DNA of 5,062 nt from an uncultured Prevotellaceae bacterium. GTDB taxonomy: Bacteria; Bacteroidota; Bacteroidia; Bacteroidales; Bacteroidaceae. The position numbers and the translations under genes are program-made. The notes beneath the pieces are model-generated. The model was given only the letters and a program-made list of their open reading frames with translations, did no database searches and was not told the DNA's origin. This document shows positions 1 through 5,062 of the stretch, piece after piece. The stretch covers positions 1 to 5,062 of the forward strand of contig CATXZX010000175.1 in assembly GCA_958404085.1 (NCBI GenBank), in the 5' to 3' direction. Within the stretch, counting starts at the first letter, position 1; every line of letters begins with the position of its first letter.

Positions 1-2131
1 ATTCCTTCATGTTGTTACGGTACACGGAACCGTAGTTCCTCTCATTATATATTTGTACGTGCGACCCGATAGTGGTGCGGAACAGGCTGTAGTAAAGCTC
101 CCGCAAGGATATTTCCGGTCGGGCGGTCAGTTCGGACAACAGGGAATAGGTGAACCGGTTGCTCAGCCAGACACTCTTGTAAGGGATATCCGGTTTGGAG
201 GTTTCCCATTCACCGGAGGCTGTCATACACATGATACCCGGTATGCCTTCGCACGCTTTCGCCACACTGCCTGCATAGCAGGTTTCCACAAGCCACAACA
301 TCTTACGGTATTTCCGCTGGCGGTGGAGGGTATCGAACAGTTCTGCCGCCTGCCAGTGACTGAAGTTGTCGACATCTCCCCACAACAGGTTGCCCTGCAT
401 GCCATGGCCGCTCCAGAACACGAGTACATTGTCCTGCTCACCGGATGAGACAACGTGAGGCAAACGGTCGCTACGTTTTCCACAGAAGATGTCCACGAGG
501 TCGGCAGGCGATAGTTCGGATAGCTTGTAGTCGATGACCGCACCTTCGTAAACGTCTGTACCATCGGGGCTGATGTACACTTTACCGGGATCGAAGTTCG
601 ACGGGTGTCCAGCTATGTCGTCTTCTTCAATCAGAATGATATGCTCGTCATCGTATCCCTGGCTTTTCAGCAGTTGGTAGAAAGCCAGCGCATCGGCCTG
701 GTGACGATAGTTACTCCATCCGCGCGATGCTGCGATGACGACTGCCCAACGCTCCTTCAAAGCCGGGTATTCGGGCTCTTTCAGACCCGAATCGAATTCC
801 TGCTCCTTTTCTTTCTTCCAGTTCCAGCCTGCCAGATTGGCATTGGTGCGGTGCGAACCGTCGGTTGTGTGATAATCCAGTACTAGGAAGTTTTTACGGT
901 AAATCATCCAGTGGCAATAGGTACTGTGTAATACGTTGGTATATACGTTCTTGTCGAAAGCCAGCAACCCGCTTGCTCCGTTCAGACAGGTGTAGCTCTG
1001 GAATTGAATCCCTAACATCTTCACCCAAAGCAGCCCGGGCATCCATGCACCTTGCTGGTTGTCAGTATTCTCGTCGGATATCGTCATTTTTCTCAGGGAC
1101 GTGTTCAGGTCGGTTCCACCGTTTACCTGGAGGTCGTAAACACCCATCAGTGTCAAAAAAGCGGCATCGTACAGGTAGGCTTCCCAGGTAGGTGCTTCGC
1201 CGAAGCGTACTTTATAGGCGATGTCGAAGCCTGTCTCCGGGTCGGCACATGTACCCACCCCCTCTATCTCCTCTGCCAAATCACCGCACGACTCAATGAC
1301 GGAAGTCTGGAAGGCATTGTCCGAAAAAAGCAGGCGCGTAGCACTCTCCTTGTCATGTTGTTCAAGCATCTTTCTTACGTCCGCAGGCTTGCCCGGCACG
1401 CAGATAAGAGCTTCAGGTGAAGTGCTCAAGGCTTCGCACATGGCTGCTTCCGGTTGCCCTATAGTGTATTTCAATACTTTGTCTACGCTCACGCCCAACT
1501 CGTTGGCCTGGAATGCAAACCAATCAATGAATGTTTGCCCATAGATATCATCGGAAGCGATGAGGGATATACGACGACAGCCCTCTTCCAAGGCAATGCT
1601 GAGCAAAGTTTCACATTGGGAGATATCGGTCTCCACCAGTGACCATAAGAAGCCCTCCTGTGCATACAACCGTACCAGGTCAGCGGAAGAAGCGGTAGGG
1701 GCGATAAGTGGCTTGTGGGACACAGCACATTCACGGGCTATGATTTCCACATTCTGTGAGGCGTAAGGGCCGATAATGGCATACAAGTCTTCGCGGTAGG
1801 CAAGCCTCATAGCAAGTTGTTCCATATCTTCTGTATCCTCATTGTACCACTCTACGTCCAGTTGTACGCAATTCTCGTCACCAACCGTCAACTCGTAGAT
1901 GGTCTCCTGCGCCCATGCCACGGTGCGTTCGCACTTCTCTTTGGCGGAGGTGTCCGAAAGAGGCATGATGACCGCCACTTTGTACAGGTTTACCTTCGAA
2001 GGAGCGGGGGGCGATATGGCAGCCTCTTCATCTGTCGACGATGAACAACCGGAGAGCAGGCTGAACAGGCAACACAGCCAGAGGAGTGTTTTTGAATATA
2101 TAAGGTGGATATCAGGGTAGTTTCTCTTCAT
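1..2131 (-). CDS. Lipoprotein fusing a type 1 periplasmic-binding domain to a legumain-like C13 cysteine peptidase (3' end outside window)
   Basis: The frame is open for 710 codons and runs off the left edge. The signal peptide ends in the lipobox LLSGC (lipidated Cys29), followed by SSSTDEE, which fits outer-membrane or surface placement. Residues about 49-425 resemble a type 1 periplasmic-binding domain of the ANF-receptor/LivJ type: KVAVIMPLSD (51-60), YAIIGPYAS (117-125), KPLIAPTASS (140-149), LIASDDIYGQTF (190-201) and a closing strand region near 388-419. After a polar linker, residues from about 461 match C13 peptidases (legumain, GPI8). GWSNYRHQAD (471-480) corresponds to the legumain segment with Asn42, Arg44 and His45. 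GTDVYEGAVIDY (524-535) is also shared. WSGHG carries the catalytic His576, and VETCYAGS the catalytic Cys618; their 42-residue spacing is close to legumain's 41. The catalytic domain appears nearly complete at the edge. The start at 2131 is preferred over an in-frame ATG at 2149, which has a poorer upstream context. Predicted activity is ligand-gated cleavage after Asn or similar residues; this is inference. Confidence 0.9.
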   Translation of the reverse strand, partial: MKRNYPDIHLIYSKTLLWLCCLFSLLSGCSSSTDEEAAISPPAPSKVNLYKVAVIMPLSDTSAKEKCERTVAWAQETIYELTVGDENCVQLDVEWYNEDTEDMEQLAMRLAYREDLYAIIGPYASQNVEIIARECAVSHKPLIAPTASSADLVRLYAQEGFLWSLVETDISQCETLLSIALEEGCRRISLIASDDIYGQTFIDWFAFQANELGVSVDKVLKYTIGQPEAAMCEALSTSPEALICVPGKPADVRKMLEQHDKESATRLLFSDNAFQTSVIESCGDLAEEIEGVGTCADPETGFDIAYKVRFGEAPTWEAYLYDAAFLTLMGVYDLQVNGGTDLNTSLRKMTISDENTDNQQGAWMPGLLWVKMLGIQFQSYTCLNGASGLLAFDKNVYTNVLHSTYCHWMIYRKNFLVLDYHTTDGSHRTNANLAGWNWKKEKEQEFDSGLKEPEYPALKERWAVVIAASRGWSNYRHQADALAFYQLLKSQGYDDEHIILIEEDDIAGHPSNFDPGKVYISPDGTDVYEGAVIDYKLSELSPADLVDIFCGKRSDRLPHVVSSGEQDNVLVFWSGHGMQGNLLWGDVDNFSHWQAAELFDTLHRQRKYRKMLWLVETCYAGSVAKACEGIPGIMCMTASGEWETSKPDIPYKSVWLSNRFTYSLLSELTARPEISLRELYYSLFRTTIGSHVQIYNERNYGSVYRNNMKE

Positions 2132-3203
2132 ATATCTGTTCTTTTTCATTAACGATTGGACGGTAGTATTCCACAAGGTCTTTATAGCTGGATTGGTATT
2201 CGTCAACAAGGGCAATATCAGCGTGCCCGCTACCTATGCCGTAGGTGGTATGCAGGTCGGGCAACTCCTTTTGTTCGTTCCATGCGGTGAGGTATTCCGC
2301 AACAGCCCGATCGATATGTTTCACCGTCGAGAACACGATATGTGCAGAGTATGCTGAGAGGTTGACGTCCATACCAGCAGTATAGAACTTGTCAGGGTTT
2401 TCGCGCGAATAGCGATATACCCCCTGATTGGAGCCACCGGCTATAGGGTAGATGAAACGATGGGTCTCGGTCAGACTGTCGGTCAGCTCGTATGCTCGGG
2501 CCTGCATGGAATAGCCTTCATGGTTGTCGGAGATGTAGCAAGTGGATACGGAAGTCCCCCCGTTGTCGATAAATCCTTCGCTGAATCCTGTTATGCTCCG
2601 CTGTATGGACAGATCTTGCGCGTTGGCAGCGAGGACGGCGGCCTGATATGAAAAGAGGGAGGCAATGGAACCTGCTATATAAGATGCGCCATACATGTTG
2701 ATGAGAAAGGTATGTATGGGCAGATCGGTGCCATTTGTTTCGAACAGGAGCACGTCGTCTCCAAATCCATCACGCAGTTTCTTGCCTTGCAACCATTGCC
2801 GGGTGGCCTCTTCGTATTCGTTACCTGCTATGATGGCAAGGCACTCTCCTTTTTTCGCAGAGTTTATGCCGTCAAGAGCCAAATTGAGCATCAGTATGCC
2901 TTCTTCCATATCTATAGGGGCGTAGAGCATCGTATAGAACCCGGCTTTCTTCTGCGCTTCAAGAATACCGGCCAATACGAGGTCGTTATAGGCATGGTCT
3001 CCCAATGCGTTAACGGGAAAAATAACATACACGAACTTGTCGGGGGATTCCGGTGAGACTTCCGGAATCTCCTCTTCTATTTTGTCTTTATCATCGCAGC
3101 CTCCTGTCATAAGCAGGAAGCCTCCTGCCAGCAAGAAGTATATTAAATAAATAAGACCAGATTTGAGTATAGCCTTTGAACTTGTTTTCACCACCCTTGT
3201 CAC
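2112..3203 (-). CDS. BMP/PnrA-like family substrate-binding lipoprotein
   Basis: This 363-residue lipoprotein resembles the BMP family (basic membrane protein / PnrA-like), whose characterised members bind purine nucleosides for ABC import. It has a hydrophobic signal peptide (about 15-33) ending in MTGGC, with Cys36 as the predicted lipidated residue. The next residues are strongly acidic (DDKDKIEEE), as in Bacteroidetes lipoproteins sent to the cell surface. Family-like segments come in the expected order: GDHAYNDLVLAGI (68-80), YGASYIAGSIASL (171-183), GFSEGFIDNG (206-215), IYPIAGGSNQGVY (251-263), then FYTAGMDVN (273-281) and FSTVKHIDRAV (291-301). The usual D-x-D-Q motif after the aspartate is MDVNLS here, so the ligand may differ. 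The start is GTG: no in-frame ATG lies between the upstream stop and this codon, and the signal peptide needs a start near here. The gene's end overlaps the next gene by 20 bases. No transporter subunits are visible, so a sensing or scavenging role is possible. The ligand cannot be read from the sequence. Confidence 0.88.
   Translation of the reverse strand: MTRVVKTSSKAILKSGLIYLIYFLLAGGFLLMTGGCDDKDKIEEEIPEVSPESPDKFVYVIFPVNALGDHAYNDLVLAGILEAQKKAGFYTMLYAPIDMEEGILMLNLALDGINSAKKGECLAIIAGNEYEEATRQWLQGKKLRDGFGDDVLLFETNGTDLPIHTFLINMYGASYIAGSIASLFSYQAAVLAANAQDLSIQRSITGFSEGFIDNGGTSVSTCYISDNHEGYSMQARAYELTDSLTETHRFIYPIAGGSNQGVYRYSRENPDKFYTAGMDVNLSAYSAHIVFSTVKHIDRAVAEYLTAWNEQKELPDLHTTYGIGSGHADIALVDEYQSSYKDLVEYYRPIVNEKEQIYEEKLP
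2132..2149 (-). promoter_or_regulatory. Purine-rich translation start region of the protease gene
   Basis: On the minus strand an A-rich stretch (AAAAAGAACAG) precedes the ATG at 2131; it gives only a partial Shine-Dalgarno match (AAAGAA). It begins with another in-frame ATG at 2149, which has only a pyrimidine-containing, non-purine-rich stretch before it. I therefore prefer 2131; using 2149 would add six residues (MKKNRY) to the signal peptide. The whole site lies inside the end of the BMP-like gene, so translation of the two genes is probably coupled. Confidence 0.35.
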
Positions 3204-3207
3204 AGAT

Positions 3208-3278
3208 AAATGTTGTCTGCAAATGTAATAACATTTTATATGGAGGATGGTGACGTTTGAAATGCACTACTGACATTT
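3208..3278. repeat. Cluster of AAATGT hexamers, a candidate operator
   Basis: The gap between the regulator and the BMP-like gene holds AAATGT on the plus strand at 3208-3213 and 3221-3226. Its reverse complement ACATTT is at 3231-3236 and 3273-3278, and a one-mismatch copy AAATGC is at 3260-3265. The copies at 3221 and 3231 form a perfect inverted repeat with a 4-base spacer; those at 3260 and 3273 form an imperfect one with a 7-base spacer. Four exact copies in about 70 bases is more than expected even in AT-rich sequence. AraC-type proteins usually bind repeated half-sites, so this could be where the upstream regulator acts. Binding is inference; a run of AT-rich coincidences is the alternative. 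Confidence 0.4.
3220..3227 (-). promoter_or_regulatory. Possible Bacteroides-type -7 promoter element
   Basis: Read on the minus strand this is TACATTTG, an exact match to the Bacteroides -7 consensus TAnnTTTG, lying 16 bases before the GTG start of the BMP-like gene. No TTTG -33 box is present at the normal distance upstream, so the promoter would be weak or activator-dependent. It overlaps the AAATGT inverted repeat, which would suit control by the AraC-type regulator. The 5' leader would be only around ten bases, which weakens the case. Confidence 0.3.
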
Positions 3279-3298
3279 GGTCAAAAAGTGGGCGACAA

Positions 3299-5020
3299 TT
3301 AGTCCGTAGGAGGCTCCAAGGGCTGCTTTCCCTGTATATGCCTCTTATATTCGGAGGGTGTCATATCGTATGCTGCTTTGAACAGGCGCTGGAAGTGGCG
3401 GGTGTTTGAAAAGCCCGATACCTCGGCAATGGCCTGTATGGTATAATTGGGATGTTGCTTCAATTCTGTCAAGGCATGTTTCAATCTCAAATCTGTGAGA
3501 TATTGCGAGAAGGTCATGTTGGTGTTCTCCTGTAGCATTTGTGCAAAGCGATTTTTGTCAACAGAGAGCCGTGCTAACATATCTTGCCTTGCCAGTTCGG
3601 ACATCAGATAAAGTTTTTCATCTTTGATAATACGTTCCATTTTTCTGAACAAATCTTTATTGATGGAATCTTCCCTTTCTTGTTCTTCTGCTACCGATAT
3701 TTTACTTTCGTCTATTTGCCTATGCAGTTTTTCCAATTCCTCTTCATACGACATCAAGCTGTCCAGTTTGCCTGCTATAAGTTGGTTTTTCTTTTTGATG
3801 GTATTTATATGGCGTACGGCAAGCCACAATAAAACCAAAGCCAATGCGAAGGCGCACCCCAACAAGGTCTGAATGATGAAAGAGTTGCGTAACTGTTCGT
3901 CTTTCTGACGGATGTGCCATTCTTTTTCTTGCAGTTTATAGATAGTGGCCAGTTCTGCCACTTCATTTTTCCAGTTACGGGCGTTCAGGCTGTCTTCTAT
4001 TACCTGCATTCTTTGTTGGTATTGGAGAACTTTCTGAAAGTCGTTCATTCCCCTGTGTGCTTCCGACAAGTTACTCAATATTCCGATGAATTCCTGGCTT
4101 ATCGTATCTGCTGTCAGTTCGGTTAGGTCTGTTTTTTGGTAATAATCTATAATTTGTTTATACTGCTTCATTGCCAGTCGGTAGGCTGTGATGTCTATGT
4201 GAGCAGCTTTATGCTTTGAGTATCGAGTCGCAGAGAATTTCTCAAAATGCGTTGAGGCCTTTTGTAGTATTCCCAATTGGGCATAGAGATAGGCTTGCTT
4301 GATATACAGGTAGCTTAGCTGTTGGTCTATGTAACCTTGTGGAATACCTTTTTGTTTTTTCATTTGGTTGATAAGATCTTCCCGTTTGTTAGAGATGGCA
4401 ATAGCTTCATTATATTTTTGTTCTCCGGCCAGATAGTTGGTCAATTGTCCGTAGAAATAAGAGAGGGTAGGTTTCATACGGAATTCCTTTTCATTTTCCA
4501 GTAGCTGGATGGCTTGTTCGAAACAATCGTATGCTTCTTGTCTTTGGTTTAATGCATAATAGTTTTCTCCCATTGTAAACAAGAAATCGGCCTCGGTTTG
4601 TTTATGTCCGATTTCTCGGGAGAATTGGATGCCTTCCGTTAAGTAATGGATACTTTGTTCGTAGTTTGCCAATCGTTGGTATGCAGCGGCTATGCATGAC
4701 ATGGTTTGCAAGTAATACAGTCGTTCGCTACGCAATGCAGTATCCTGAAGGGCCTTCAAGGCGTAATTCACACTCATTTGTGGCTGCCTTTTTTGTGAAT
4801 ATGACAAACTTCGTTGGGCATTTATCAGGCATGGTTTTTCCAGTTTTCTGTTTTCCATTACATCCAGCAACTTCAAGGCGCTGTCCGGAACAGCAACGTG
4901 TATTTTCATGACGTGTTTCAGTGTGTGGATGGAATCCGGAGCAGTATTGGCCTTCATTCCGGTCGGTACAAATATAAATAGTATACCTATGATTGATAAT
5001 TGTAAAAAGACGTTTTTCAT
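3299..5020 (-). CDS. Membrane-spanning TPR / AraC-type transcription regulator
   Basis: This 573-residue protein probably senses a signal in the periplasm and controls transcription directly from the inner membrane. Residues 1-24 look like a signal sequence (hydrophobic stretch about 7-20). Residues about 100-350 are helical and TPR-like, with the clearest repeats near 105-138, 143-176 and 235-262. Residues about 380-403 form one membrane helix, followed by basic residues and a charged coiled coil (about 408-465). Residues about 470-561 form an AraC-type double helix-turn-helix; the second half has the classic pattern IAEVSGFSNTRHFQRLFK (531-548) followed by TPSEYKR. No histidine kinase or receiver domain is present, so this is not a hybrid two-component system. 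The ATG start is chosen because it places the signal sequence at the N terminus; no Shine-Dalgarno sequence is visible before it. The family assignment is firm. The target genes are inferred to be the two lipoprotein genes downstream, and the ligand is unknown. Confidence 0.93.
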   Translation of the reverse strand: MKNVFLQLSIIGILFIFVPTGMKANTAPDSIHTLKHVMKIHVAVPDSALKLLDVMENRKLEKPCLINAQRSLSYSQKRQPQMSVNYALKALQDTALRSERLYYLQTMSCIAAAYQRLANYEQSIHYLTEGIQFSREIGHKQTEADFLFTMGENYYALNQRQEAYDCFEQAIQLLENEKEFRMKPTLSYFYGQLTNYLAGEQKYNEAIAISNKREDLINQMKKQKGIPQGYIDQQLSYLYIKQAYLYAQLGILQKASTHFEKFSATRYSKHKAAHIDITAYRLAMKQYKQIIDYYQKTDLTELTADTISQEFIGILSNLSEAHRGMNDFQKVLQYQQRMQVIEDSLNARNWKNEVAELATIYKLQEKEWHIRQKDEQLRNSFIIQTLLGCAFALALVLLWLAVRHINTIKKKNQLIAGKLDSLMSYEEELEKLHRQIDESKISVAEEQEREDSINKDLFRKMERIIKDEKLYLMSELARQDMLARLSVDKNRFAQMLQENTNMTFSQYLTDLRLKHALTELKQHPNYTIQAIAEVSGFSNTRHFQRLFKAAYDMTPSEYKRHIQGKQPLEPPTD

Positions 5021-5062
5021 TATGAATGATATTATATCGGATTGTTTATAAAAATCAGGTGT

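Noticed and set aside
223..564. Minus-strand 113-codon frame inside the peptidase domain
   Set aside because: It is in another frame from the peptidase motifs and its product is rich in Ser, Thr and Cys without domain features, so it is a shadow of the real gene.
53..1766. Several plus-strand open frames of 60-130 codons opposite the protease gene
   Set aside because: They overlap one another in different frames, have no recognisable domains or ribosome-binding sites, and lie antisense to a long frame with clear binding-protein and peptidase motifs.
1..2131. The protease frame as two separate genes or a frameshifted pseudogene
   Set aside because: I read the frame codon by codon from 2131 to the left edge: 710 codons with no stop, domain motifs in order, and catalytic residues intact.
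3091..3276. Minus-strand 61-codon frame with an ATG start, covering the BMP-like gene's start
   Set aside because: It has no recognisable domain and overlaps the signal peptide of the BMP-like lipoprotein in another frame. The GTG-started frame carries the lipobox and family motifs.
3260..3298. Possible terminator after the regulator gene
   Set aside because: The only inverted repeat (AAATG with CATTT) is short and A/T-rich, and no T-run follows it on the minus strand, so read-through into the next gene remains possible.
5028..5038. Small palindrome containing TATAAT upstream of the regulator
   Set aside because: It is 5 bases per arm in AT-rich sequence. TATAAT is not the Bacteroides -7 consensus, and too little upstream sequence is in the window to judge a promoter.

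Overview
The window looks like part of a Bacteroidales (probably Bacteroides-group) chromosome. This rests on three signs: a membrane-spanning TPR/AraC-type regulator of the kind common in that order, two lipoproteins with acidic residues just after the lipidated cysteine, and starts without clear Shine-Dalgarno sequences. The species cannot be named from the sequence alone.

All three genes lie on the minus strand, so transcription runs from the right end to the left. The first gene (5020 to 3299) encodes a 573-residue regulator with a signal sequence, periplasmic TPR-like repeats, one membrane helix, a coiled coil and a C-terminal AraC-type DNA-binding domain. A gap of 95 bases follows, with a cluster of AAATGT hexamers and a possible -7 promoter element. 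The second gene (3203 to 2112, GTG start) encodes a lipoprotein of the BMP/PnrA-like substrate-binding family. The third gene (2131 to beyond position 1) overlaps the second by 20 bases. It encodes a lipoprotein that fuses an N-terminal type 1 periplasmic-binding (ANF-receptor/LivJ-like) domain to a C-terminal legumain/GPI8-type cysteine peptidase domain (family C13). It stays open for 710 codons to the left edge, and its 3' end is outside the window.

Taken together, the window holds a compact cassette: a transmembrane transcription regulator next to two cell-envelope lipoproteins with different type 1 binding-protein folds, one of them carrying a protease with a conserved catalytic dyad. No ABC permease or ATPase is visible. 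My inference is that the binding domains work in sensing or in gating proteolysis rather than in ordinary import. The binding-domain/C13-peptidase fusion is the most novel item here. The 42 bases upstream of the regulator hold no element I can support. I see no RNA genes, mobile elements, CRISPR arrays or clear terminators.
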